Positions 25,490-32,798 of a DNA stretch of 35,852 nucleotides are shown one piece after another (positions within the stretch are counted from its first letter, which is position 1; each line of letters begins with the position of its first letter). The stretch is from an uncultured Lachnospiraceae bacterium. Its GTDB lineage: Bacteria; Bacillota; Clostridia; Lachnospirales; Lachnospiraceae. Under the pieces are notes generated by a model that did not search any database, was not told the DNA's origin, and saw only the letters and a program-made list of their open reading frames with translations. The position numbers and the translations under genes were made by a program. The stretch lies in assembly GCA_902760415.1 (NCBI GenBank), contig CACWGK010000026.1:1-35852 (forward strand), given 5' to 3'.

Positions 25490-25911
25490 CTATAGTATAC
25501 ACCCCAACAGAAGAACAATAAATCCAACAAGCGATATTATTATTCCTACTAATAAAAAGACAGTACAGATAATTTTAGTAGTAGAATTATTATCTAACAT
25601 CATCTGATCCGGTTTTTCCGGATTATATCTAATCGAAACCATGTCTCCGATTTTATAAGGACATGGTTTCATATAAACATTTGAATGAGCTCTCACTTCA
25701 AAACCATTTACAAAGTATCTTACAAGAGGCGTTACAAGTTCACGCATTCTCGGATCTCTTTTAACACCGTGAAGGCGACGTTCTGAAACAAATGAGATAA
25801 CTTCCGCGAAACTCCAATAAAAATGAAGGAAAAGAGAATAACAACTATTCCAATAATTATCATGGAACGAGTATCAAAATCCCCATGATTTGCACTTATA
25901 CCCGACTGCAT
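25490..25911 (-). pseudogene. DUF3592-type membrane protein gene with a -1 frameshift
   Basis: Two overlapping reading frames add up to one DUF3592-like protein. The first starts at 25911 after an AGAGG site. It encodes an N-terminal membrane helix (SMIIIGIVVILFSFIFIGV), then runs into unrelated sequence and stops at 25732. The second frame, one base off, carries the expected continuation (EVISFVSERRLHGVKRDP, then VNGFEVRAHSNVYMKPCPYKIGD), IRYNPEKPDQ and a C-terminal helix, ending at 25490. The 85-aa open frame from 25747 is the tail only. A one-base deletion near 25800-25840 explains it. No slippery heptamer is in phase, so programmed shifting is unlikely; a sequencing error is possible. Confidence 0.6.
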
Positions 25912-25996
25912 CCCAATACCTCTTTATATGATATTATTATATAATATAAAAGTGTTATTAAGTTACTCATAGACGGTAAATGATATCGTATAATTA

Positions 25997-26641
25997 CTAT
26001 CGAAAGAAAAGGCTTACATTATTAAGCACTGCTTTATGAACCGCATCCTTCTTACCATTAAGCCCCTCAAATGGAACCATTTCAGCAGATGGTAATAAAG
26101 GAATATCATTTGCTTTAGCAAACTCTTCTATTTTTGAATCAGATATAGATTTCGAATCAGAATCAGATATAGAATCTAAAACTTCATCCACCTTTATGAG
26201 TATATCTTCTGTAATTAATCCAAGTTTTATAAGTGTCTCTGCTATAAAATGAGTAGTTCCAAATGAATACTTCTTGTCGAAATCACTTGAATTATCGTCA
26301 TTCCAACGAACAAGACCATTCATAACATTTGGATTAATCTTATTACCACTATCTATATAAGTATCAATAAAGGCCTCATCTGGTGCAACAAAATGTGTAT
26401 CTATGCAAGAAATATCAGGATCAGCCACTGGAACTCCAACAAATACAGCATCTACAAGATCAAAATCTGGATCAACAAGCCAGATTTCATCACTCTCCTG
26501 TCCGCTATAATCACAGAGCCCAGCAAATTCCCAGTTAAGATACTTACTGAGAAGCATTCCAGCGAGTTTACCATCAGCATCATTAGATGTAATAAACTTC
26601 TGATTTTGAGCAAAGATATTTTTAATTATATTATCCCACAT
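25997..26641 (-). CDS. Unknown protein with an N-terminal SNDADG motif
   Basis: A 214-aa soluble protein. The start at 26641 (MWDNIIKN) is preferred because GGAG lies 9 bp upstream. An upstream start at 26677 would overlap cysK by 11 bp. Near the N-terminus KFITSNDADGKLAGMLLSKY resembles motif I of DHH-family phosphoesterases (DxDG). Later, DISCIDTHFV could correspond to a degenerate DHH site, but the His pair is absent, so activity is doubtful. A Ser/Asp-rich insert (SISDSDSKSISDSK) lies near residue 170. It is next to cysK and probably co-transcribed with it. Family membership is a guess. Confidence 0.65.
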   Translation of the reverse strand: MWDNIIKNIFAQNQKFITSNDADGKLAGMLLSKYLNWEFAGLCDYSGQESDEIWLVDPDFDLVDAVFVGVPVADPDISCIDTHFVAPDEAFIDTYIDSGNKINPNVMNGLVRWNDDNSSDFDKKYSFGTTHFIAETLIKLGLITEDILIKVDEVLDSISDSDSKSISDSKIEEFAKANDIPLLPSAEMVPFEGLNGKKDAVHKAVLNNVSLFFR

Positions 26642-26666
26642 TATATTAGTCTCCATCTCACAAATG

Positions 26667-27596
26667 TTACTCTTCAAAAAGTGGCGTAGAGAAATATCTC
26701 TCAGCAGTATCAGGAAGTACAGTAACTACAGTTTTACCAGGGCCAAGCTTCTTAGCAAGCTTAATGGCAGCAGCTACATTTGTACCACTGGATATACCAC
26801 AAAGTAAGCCCTCTTCTCTAGCAAGGCGCTGAGCTGTAGAGATAGCTTCCTCATCTGTTACAACATATATATCATCATATATTTCCTGATTAAGAATGTC
26901 AGGAATGATTCCATCACCAATTCCCATCTGTAAATGAGTACCAATATTTCCGCCGGCAAGTATAGCAGCATTTTCAGGTTCAACAGCCCAAATCTCTATA
27001 TCAGGATACTGAGCCTTAAGAACCTCGCCTATACCTGTTATAGTTCCACCAGTACCAATACCTGAGCAAAATCCATCAATAGGTCCCGCAACCTGCTCCA
27101 TTATCTCAAGAGCAGTATGATTCTTATGAGCCTTAGGATTATTTATATTTGAAAACTGCTGAGGTACGAACACCTTAGGATTCTCTTCCTGCATACGAAT
27201 TGCAGTTTGAAGACATTCATCTATACATTTACCAATATCGCCATCGTCATGAATAAGAATAACTTCAGCTCCATAATGCTTAACTATCTTACGACGTTCC
27301 TCACTTACTGAGTCCGGCATGATAATGATTGTCTTATAACCTCTAACTGCTCCAACAAGAGCAAGACCGATGCCCTGATTACCACTCGTCGGTTCAACTA
27401 TTATAGTATCTTCTTTTATAAGTCCCTGCTTTTCAGCAGCCTTTATCATATTAAGTGCAGTTCTAGTCTTTATAGAACCACCAATATTAACACCTTCAAA
27501 CTTAACCAAAATCTCCGCGCTGTCTTTTTCAGCCATTTTATTTAATCTTACCATAGGTGTATGGCCGACAGCTTCTAGTACATTACTATATATCAT
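26667..27596 (-). CDS. cysK: Cysteine synthase-like PLP enzyme
   Basis: A 309-aa fold-type II pyridoxal-phosphate enzyme, probably O-acetylserine sulfhydrylase making cysteine from O-acetylserine and sulfide. The PLP lysine is Lys43 in GGSIKTRTA, where most CysK have VKDR. The substrate-binding loop reads EPTSGNQG (68-75), with Gln in place of the usual Thr of SGNTG. The phosphate cup GIGTGGTITG and the C-terminal GISSGTN are normal. The two loop substitutions mean other beta-replacement chemistry cannot be excluded. It has its own promoter (27630-27659) and a GGAG site. No cysE is present in the window. Confidence 0.88.
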   Translation of the reverse strand: MIYSNVLEAVGHTPMVRLNKMAEKDSAEILVKFEGVNIGGSIKTRTALNMIKAAEKQGLIKEDTIIVEPTSGNQGIGLALVGAVRGYKTIIIMPDSVSEERRKIVKHYGAEVILIHDDGDIGKCIDECLQTAIRMQEENPKVFVPQQFSNINNPKAHKNHTALEIMEQVAGPIDGFCSGIGTGGTITGIGEVLKAQYPDIEIWAVEPENAAILAGGNIGTHLQMGIGDGIIPDILNQEIYDDIYVVTDEEAISTAQRLAREEGLLCGISSGTNVAAAIKLAKKLGPGKTVVTVLPDTAERYFSTPLFEE

Positions 27597-27629
27597 TATA
27601 GCTTTCTCCTATATGTTTTTATAAGCGCT

Positions 27630-27659
27630 ATTCTACTACACCACCACCCCGATATTCAA
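27630..27659 (-). promoter_or_regulatory. Promoter of the cysK-like gene
   Basis: On the minus strand TTGAAT (27654-27659) and TAGAAT (27630-27635) are 18 bp apart. It lies directly downstream of palindromic repeat copy 3, so it is insulated from htpG. Confidence 0.5.
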
Positions 27660-27666
27660 GCAAAAG

Positions 27667-27711
27667 AAAATGAGTCACTTTCTACGTCGGACGTAAAAAG
27701 TGACTCATTTT
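27667..27711. repeat. Palindromic repeat family, copy 3 (3' end of htpG)
   Basis: A 45-bp palindrome with arms AAAATGAGTCACTTT and AAAGTGACTCATTTT, core TACGTCGGACGTA (27683-27695). It begins 3 bp after the htpG stop codon, where it can act as the intrinsic terminator. The arm matches copy 1. Confidence 0.88.
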
Positions 27712-27714
27712 AAG

Positions 27715-29673
27715 TTAGATCAGTTTTGTTAGGATTTCGTTGCTTCTTGCTACGAATCTCGTAAGTTCTTCTGCTGTAAGTGGTTTATTAGCCAGTACAG
27801 CGAGATCATAGAGCTGTGAACATATTGTAGGTGTAATCTCTTCATCAGGATTATCAAGAACATACTTAACCAGTTTATTATTCGAATTAAGTACAAGTGT
27901 CTCTGTATCCTGACCAAGGTTCATACCCATGCCGCCCATTCCAGCTTCTGAATACATCTTCATCATTTCAGCCATACGACGATCTGCCTCTGACTGAGTA
28001 AGCATGGATGATACATTTTCGTCCTTAAGAGATTCGACCTTAATCTTAATATTCTCAACTCCAAGAGCTTTCTTAAATGTCTCTGTAAGAGAATCTGTAT
28101 ATTTCTTCTCATCCTCTTCCGAAAGAGCCTCGCCCTTAAAGTTTGCACTAAGGTCAGAATCAATACGTGCGAACTTAACTGACTCATCTCTTGCTTCCAT
28201 CATAGTAATGTAAGGATTATCTATATTATGTGTCAGATATATAGCATCTATTCCCTCATCCTTAAACATCTGTATATATCTTGCCTGAGTCTCAGCATCA
28301 GATACATAGAATACTTGATTCTCATGGGTATCTTTAGCTGCTTCAAGATACTCAGGAAGAGTTATATATTTATCCTCAAGATTCTTGAAGATCATATGAT
28401 CCTTCATCTTCTCATCAAACTTGTTATCTCTTAAGCAACCAAACTTGATAAATGGACTAAGATCATCCCATAATTCTTCGTATCTATCACGATGGTTCTT
28501 ATACATTCCGATAAGCTTATCAGCAACCTTCTTTGTAATGTAGTCAGATATCTTGGCAACAAATCCATCGTTCTGAAGTGCTGAACGTGATACATTCAGT
28601 GGAAGATCTGGACAATCAATAACGCCCTTTAATACAAGAAGGAACTCAGGAATAACCTCTTTTATATTATCAGCAACGAATACCTGATTGTTATACAGCT
28701 TAACAGTACCCTCAAGCTTATCCATATTAGGATTGATTCTCGGGAAGTACAGAATACCTTTAAGATTAAAAGGATAATCCATATTTAAATGAATCCAGAA
28801 TAAAGGCTCTTTGAAATCAAGGAATAAATGCTGATAGAAATCAATATAATCCTCATCCTTGCAGTCAGCAGGTGTTCTAGTCCATAGAGGATTAATATCA
28901 TTTAAAGGTTTTGACTCATCCTTCTTAGTTTCTTCAGCCTCTACAACTTTATCATCCTTCTTAGGCTCATCACCGATGAACTCGTCTTCTTCAGACTTAA
29001 CCTCAGCCTCAATCTCCTTCTTTGCTTCTTCCTTAGCCTTATCTTCATTTATATAGTAAATCTCAACAGGCATAAATGAGCAGTACTTATTTATAACCTC
29101 TTTAACTCTATACTCATTTGCGAACTCAATTGAATCCTCAGACAGATAAAGAATTATAGTAGTACCGCGCTCGAGACGATTTCCTTCACTCATCTCATAA
29201 GTAAGTCCGCCATCACTCTCCCAATGAACAGGCTTTGCGCCATCCTGATATGACAGTGTATCAATAGTTACTTTATCAGCGACCATAAATGCTGAATAAA
29301 AACCTAAACCAAAATGGCCAATAATCTGCTCACTCTGATCTTTATCCTTATATTTCTCAAGGAAATCAGCCGCACCAGAAAATGCAATCTGGTTAATATA
29401 CTTCTCAACCTCTTCCTTAGTCATACCGATACCATTATCCTGGAATGTAAGAGTCTTCTCAGATGGACTAGAAGTTACAGTAACCATAAAGTGTGTACCT
29501 TCTTCTACTGAAGCTTCACCCATAGAATCAAGTCTCTTCATCTTAGTGATGGCATCTACGCCGTTAGAAATAAGCTCACGAATAAATATATCATGATCTG
29601 AATAGAGCCATTTCTTAATAATTGGGAAGATGTTCTCGCTATCAATTGAAAGATTTCCTTTTTGTATTGCCAT
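27715..29673 (-). CDS. htpG: Hsp90-family chaperone HtpG
   Basis: A 652-aa ATP-dependent dimeric chaperone. The GHKL ATPase domain shows IRELISNGVDA (Glu33, Asn37), DNGIG (Asp79) and GHFGLGFYSAFMVA; the middle domain has SRSALQNDGFV-type residues, and a dimerisation domain follows. Between N and middle domains is a strongly charged linker of about 45 residues (roughly 210-256, Glu/Lys/Asp-rich), longer than in Escherichia coli HtpG and reminiscent of eukaryotic Hsp90. I chose the start at 29673 (MAIQKGNLS) because AGAGGCG precedes it; a 22-codon upstream extension lacks family similarity. A promoter and a perfect CIRCE lie upstream. It ends in palindromic repeat copy 3. Confidence 0.95.
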   Translation of the reverse strand: MAIQKGNLSIDSENIFPIIKKWLYSDHDIFIRELISNGVDAITKMKRLDSMGEASVEEGTHFMVTVTSSPSEKTLTFQDNGIGMTKEEVEKYINQIAFSGAADFLEKYKDKDQSEQIIGHFGLGFYSAFMVADKVTIDTLSYQDGAKPVHWESDGGLTYEMSEGNRLERGTTIILYLSEDSIEFANEYRVKEVINKYCSFMPVEIYYINEDKAKEEAKKEIEAEVKSEEDEFIGDEPKKDDKVVEAEETKKDESKPLNDINPLWTRTPADCKDEDYIDFYQHLFLDFKEPLFWIHLNMDYPFNLKGILYFPRINPNMDKLEGTVKLYNNQVFVADNIKEVIPEFLLVLKGVIDCPDLPLNVSRSALQNDGFVAKISDYITKKVADKLIGMYKNHRDRYEELWDDLSPFIKFGCLRDNKFDEKMKDHMIFKNLEDKYITLPEYLEAAKDTHENQVFYVSDAETQARYIQMFKDEGIDAIYLTHNIDNPYITMMEARDESVKFARIDSDLSANFKGEALSEEDEKKYTDSLTETFKKALGVENIKIKVESLKDENVSSMLTQSEADRRMAEMMKMYSEAGMGGMGMNLGQDTETLVLNSNNKLVKYVLDNPDEEITPTICSQLYDLAVLANKPLTAEELTRFVARSNEILTKLI

Positions 29674-29742
29674 AATTAAAAACGCCTCTTTTCTATAAAA
29701 TGTAATATATCTTAGTTTAGGGTTAATAAGCACCCTCAAAGA

Positions 29743-29771
29743 ATAATAAGACTAATATTATTAAATGTCAA
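29743..29771 (-). promoter_or_regulatory. Promoter of htpG
   Basis: On the minus strand TTGACA (29766-29771) and TATTAT (29743-29748) are 17 bp apart, close to consensus. Transcription would start near 29736, about 60 nt before the start codon. Confidence 0.7.
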
Positions 29772-29778
29772 CGAAAAA

Positions 29779-29805
29779 TTAGCACTCAATAGCCATGAGT
29801 GCTAA
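29779..29805 (-). promoter_or_regulatory. CIRCE operator upstream of htpG
   Basis: Perfect consensus TTAGCACTC-N9-GAGTGCTAA, same arms as before groES. It ends 7 bp upstream of the -35 box, instead of overlapping the transcription start as usual. HrcA control of htpG is therefore likely, though the geometry is unusual. Confidence 0.93.
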
Positions 29806-29823
29806 TCAAAATATCACACAATG

Positions 29824-29904
29824 AAAAAACCCAAGCAATAGATGCTTGGGTTCTTCGGTGAAAGGATGGTTTTTAAGTATTATTATATAACTCTCTCTTT
29901 TGAT
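29824..29904 (-). ncRNA. Candidate small RNA of about 80 nt between argH and htpG
   Basis: A promoter (29911-29939) and a perfect 10-bp terminator, AACCCAAGCA/TGCTTGGGTT with six T on the minus strand (29828-29852), frame about 80 nt of minus-strand sequence with no start codon and reading frame of note. The RNA would end about 20 bp before the htpG CIRCE. No known RNA family is recognised. It might instead be an htpG leader with terminator control. Confidence 0.4.
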
Positions 29905-29910
29905 GATTTA

Positions 29911-29939
29911 ATAATACCATATTTCTTGTAATAAATCAA
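29911..29939 (-). promoter_or_regulatory. Promoter of the candidate small RNA
   Basis: On the minus strand TTGATT (29934-29939) and TATTAT (29911-29916) are 17 bp apart, with TGG before the -10. Confidence 0.45.
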
Positions 29940-29993
29940 CAAAAAGATTAGGTAATATTGCACAAAAATCATCTAAAGAAAGAGTCGATACAA

Positions 29994-30099
29994 GGAGTTT
30001 GAGGAGTAAATATTACTAATTTAGTTATTTTTTGGGGATTATGTCAACTATTTGCGCTTAATTTCATAACTAAATTAGTAATATTAAAGTAAAAACTCC
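29994..30099. repeat. Large inverted repeat with perfect 20-bp arms
   Basis: The arms at 30009-30028 (AATATTACTAATTTAGTTAT) and 30066-30085 are perfect complements around a 37-nt loop. An outer pair, GGAGTTT (29994-30000) and AAACTCC (30093-30099), extends the fold. No T tract follows directly, so it is not a plain terminator. The loop contains TTGACA on the minus strand. Confidence 0.8.
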
Positions 30100-30115
30100 A
30101 ACAAATTAATTTAAT

Positions 30116-30133
30116 AACTCTACTGAGTTTTTT
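30116..30133 (+). terminator. Weak plus-strand terminator upstream of argH
   Basis: The 5-bp stem AACTC/GAGTT is followed by a short T tract. With the inverted repeat upstream it could end a short plus-strand RNA. It is too short to be sure. Confidence 0.25.
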
Positions 30134-30226
30134 GACAAAATGTTTCTTGCCACGAAACTCACTATGTATTAAACTATTTAACGTTGATTATAAAAGCACT
30201 CTTCCTCTAAAAGACATCAGTATTAA

Positions 30227-30264
30227 ATGATAATTGCATCATATTTATATATTTTTTGCATCAT
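30227..30264 (+). promoter_or_regulatory. Possible ArgR sites upstream of argH
   Basis: TTGCATCAT occurs at 30234-30242 and 30256-30264, exactly 22 bp apart. The first lies in an imperfect palindrome, ATGAT-N6-ATCAT (30227-30242). Position and spacing fit an arginine repressor site, but the match to known ARG boxes is loose. Confidence 0.3.
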
Positions 30265-30312
30265 TTGATCTAAGTCATGAAGAAGCCAGTGTTTAGAAAA
30301 GAGGTATATATT

Positions 30313-31692
30313 ATGGCACAACTTTGGGGAGGTCGTTTCACTAAAGAGACTGACCAGCTCGTTTACAACTTTAACGCTTCTATATCATTTGACCAGAAGT
30401 TCTATAGACAGGATATCCGCGGAAGTATAGCTCATGCCACTATGCTTGGCGAGACAGGAATTATTACTAAGGAAGAGTCCCAGGCTATAGTTGATGGATT
30501 AAATGGAATACTTTCCGATGTTGAATCTGGTAAGCTCGAGATATCATCAAAATATGAAGATATCCATAGTTTTGTAGAAGCAACTCTTATCGATAGAATT
30601 GGTGATACTGGCAAGAAGCTTCATACAGGTCGAAGCCGTAACGATCAGGTTGCACTTGATATGCGACTCTATACTAGAGATGAGATAGAGAATATCAAAG
30701 AAGAACTAAAGACCCTCATGACTACTCTTCACTCTCTAATGAAAGATAATCTGGATACTTACATGCCAGGTTTTACTCATTTGCAGAAGGCACAGCCTGT
30801 GACATTTGCTCACCACGTTGGCGCTTATATGGAAATGTTTAAAAGAGATTTCGATAGAATGTGTGATATCTATGACAGAATGAACTACTGTCCACTTGGT
30901 GCAGGTGCTCTCGCAGGTACAACTTATCCACTAGATAGAAAGCTTACAGCTGAGCTTCTTGATTTCTACGGACCAACACTTAATAGTATGGATTCCGTAT
31001 CTGATAGAGATTATATCATAGAGCTACTATCCGCTCTTTCAACTATAGCAATGCATCTTGCAAGATTTTCAGAAGAGATCATCATATGGAACTCAAATGA
31101 ATATCAATTTGTTGAGCTCGATGACGCTTATAGCACAGGCAGCTCTATAATGCCTCAAAAGAAAAATCCAGATATTGCAGAGCTTGTTCGTGGTAAAACT
31201 GGTCGTGTATACGGTGCCCTCGTATCTATACTAACAACTATGAAGGGTATTCCTCTTGCTTACAACAAAGATATGCAGGAAGATAAGGAACTTACCTTCG
31301 ATGCTATAGATACAGTTAAGGGATGCATCGCACTCTTTAACGGAATGATAAGCACTATGAAGCTCAACAAAGAAAATATGAAATCAAGCGCTATGAACGG
31401 TTTCACAAATGCTACTGATGCAGCTGACTACTTAGTTAAGAATGGAGTTCCATTTAGAGATGCTCACGGAATAATCGGAAGACTCGTACTCTACTGTATC
31501 GATAACAATAAAGCCATAGATGAATTAACACTTGATGAGTTCAAAGAAATATCACCTGTATTTAACGATGATATATATGATGCTATAAGCCTTGAGACAT
31601 GCGTTGGTAAACGTAATACTATCGGAGCTCCAGGACCTGAAGCTATGAAGCAGGTTATAGCAATTAACGAAGAATTCTTAAGCAACATTTAA
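30313..31692 (+). CDS. argH: Argininosuccinate lyase
   Basis: Last step of arginine synthesis: splits argininosuccinate into arginine and fumarate, acting as a tetramer. The 459-aa protein begins [14 protein letters not shown] and carries the family signature [14 protein letters not shown] with the catalytic Ser, plus GRSRNDQVA and [15 protein letters not shown]. The start at 30313 is chosen because AGAGGT precedes it and similarity begins there; a 12-codon upstream extension is open. argG is not adjacent. A hairpin terminator follows the stop by 19 bp. Confidence 0.97.
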   Translation: MAQLWGGRFTKETDQLVYNFNASISFDQKFYRQDIRGSIAHATMLGETGIITKEESQAIVDGLNGILSDVESGKLEISSKYEDIHSFVEATLIDRIGDTGKKLHTGRSRNDQVALDMRLYTRDEIENIKEELKTLMTTLHSLMKDNLDTYMPGFTHLQKAQPVTFAHHVGAYMEMFKRDFDRMCDIYDRMNYCPLGAGALAGTTYPLDRKLTAELLDFYGPTLNSMDSVSDRDYIIELLSALSTIAMHLARFSEEIIIWNSNEYQFVELDDAYSTGSSIMPQKKNPDIAELVRGKTGRVYGALVSILTTMKGIPLAYNKDMQEDKELTFDAIDTVKGCIALFNGMISTMKLNKENMKSSAMNGFTNATDAADYLVKNGVPFRDAHGIIGRLVLYCIDNNKAIDELTLDEFKEISPVFNDDIYDAISLETCVGKRNTIGAPGPEAMKQVIAINEEFLSNI

Positions 31693-31710
31693 CTCAAAAA
31701 ATCAATAAGA

Positions 31711-31745
31711 AAAATACGTCGAAGGCAAAGCCTTCGGCGTATTTT
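31711..31745. terminator. Bidirectional terminator between argH and the FHA gene
   Basis: The stem AAAATACG-T-CGAAGGC pairs with GCCTTCG-G-CGTATTTT around AAA, 16 bp including one G-T. T tracts on both strands let it end both converging transcripts. Confidence 0.88.
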
Positions 31746-31778
31746 TTTCTCACCCTATATATTCAAAAAGAGGATTAG

Positions 31779-32696
31779 TTATCTAACCCAATATTTGAAC
31801 TCCTCATCACCCATACGGATATTATCATCATTTGAAAGCATTACTTCAACTCCCGGCTGAAGAAGCTGTCCATTAATAAACGTATGATTTGTGGAAGCAT
31901 TATCACGAACATAACATTCGCCATTACTAATTCTGAATATAGCATGCTTCCTGCTGACTTTCTTGTTATCAATTATCTGATAATCACAGTTAACTGACTT
32001 TCCAACCATAAACTCCTTATGGAGTATAGGAATCAGCTCATTTGTCTTAATTCTAACAAGGTATGGAACTGGATTGCTATAGCTTTCTGAAGTTGTCTGT
32101 ACAACTGGAGTCTCTTCCTCAGGCTCTCCCTGATCTTCCAGAATACTCTTCTGTTCAAGAGATAGAATATACTGGTAAAACTCTTCCAGATTAAACATGA
32201 GCTTGCTGTCAAGGAACTTAAGTATCTGATCAACGCACTCAACAGAAGCCATATTAGCAAATCTGACCTTGCCAATAAATGTCTGAATAAACTCAGTCAC
32301 ATTACAATCAGCAAACTTCTTATTAACTGGCATGTAAAGAAGCTGTATATCAAATGTAGAAAGTTCAATATACATATAATGAACATTTAGAAGCAGCTTA
32401 TTCAGCGGCATATTATTCTCATTAAAATATATTAGCTGATTAAGTATATTAGATAATATTGATAAAAATTCACCCTTATATAACTGCTTACGCAGGAACT
32501 GTTCCAAAGGTAATGTTGCAGGAACCTTAAACTGAAGTGCTCTAACCCCATCAATTGCAACACAAGAACACTTTGTTCTGTTCCCCACGAACTCGTAATT
32601 ATACATCGTCATCTCATACTGATCGATAGGAACATCTTCTTCCAGTTTAAAATTAAGTGTGAATTCATCATAGCTCTGATTATTTACATCTTCCAC
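31779..32696 (-). CDS. DUF6382-FHA domain protein
   Basis: A 305-aa cytoplasmic protein. Residues 1-190 match the DUF6382 type (FTLNFKLEED, FLRKQLYKGEFLSILSNILNQL). An acidic linker (EDQGEPEEETP) leads to a C-terminal FHA domain with GKSVNCDY, VSRKHAIF and NASTNHTFING, the phosphothreonine-binding residues. It probably reads Ser/Thr kinase signals, as such proteins do in Clostridia, but no kinase gene is in view. The gene starts with GTG at 32696, with GGAGGG 7 bp upstream and its own promoter. Confidence 0.85.
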   Translation of the reverse strand: MEDVNNQSYDEFTLNFKLEEDVPIDQYEMTMYNYEFVGNRTKCSCVAIDGVRALQFKVPATLPLEQFLRKQLYKGEFLSILSNILNQLIYFNENNMPLNKLLLNVHYMYIELSTFDIQLLYMPVNKKFADCNVTEFIQTFIGKVRFANMASVECVDQILKFLDSKLMFNLEEFYQYILSLEQKSILEDQGEPEEETPVVQTTSESYSNPVPYLVRIKTNELIPILHKEFMVGKSVNCDYQIIDNKKVSRKHAIFRISNGECYVRDNASTNHTFINGQLLQPGVEVMLSNDDNIRMGDEEFKYWVR

Positions 32697-32732
32697 ACTA
32701 TAACCCTCCGAAATGATATTTCATACACATCA

Positions 32733-32761
32733 ATAGTACCATTTATGAGAGTTTTTTTCAA
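32733..32761 (-). promoter_or_regulatory. Promoter of the DUF6382-FHA gene
   Basis: On the minus strand TTGAAA (32756-32761), 17 bp, then TACTAT (32733-32738) with TGG before it. Confidence 0.6.
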
Positions 32762-32798
32762 CTATAAAAACCCATAGTGACTAGGTGTTATATATTCA

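Larger units (their letters stand above)
29674..30312. other. 639-bp region between divergent htpG and argH
   Basis: No credible protein gene. It holds the htpG promoter and CIRCE, a candidate small RNA with promoter and terminator (29824-29939), a perfect 20-bp inverted repeat in a larger fold (29994-30099), a weak plus-strand terminator (30116-30133) and two TTGCATCAT repeats before argH. Confidence 0.7.

Noticed and set aside
25732..25911. Programmed -1 frameshift in the DUF3592 gene
   Set aside because: The A-TTT-TTA run present is not in the reading phase needed, and no downstream stimulatory fold is evident.
29828..29852. Terminator for argH or a plus-strand gene
   Set aside because: The T run follows the hairpin only on the minus strand, and argH starts far to the right.
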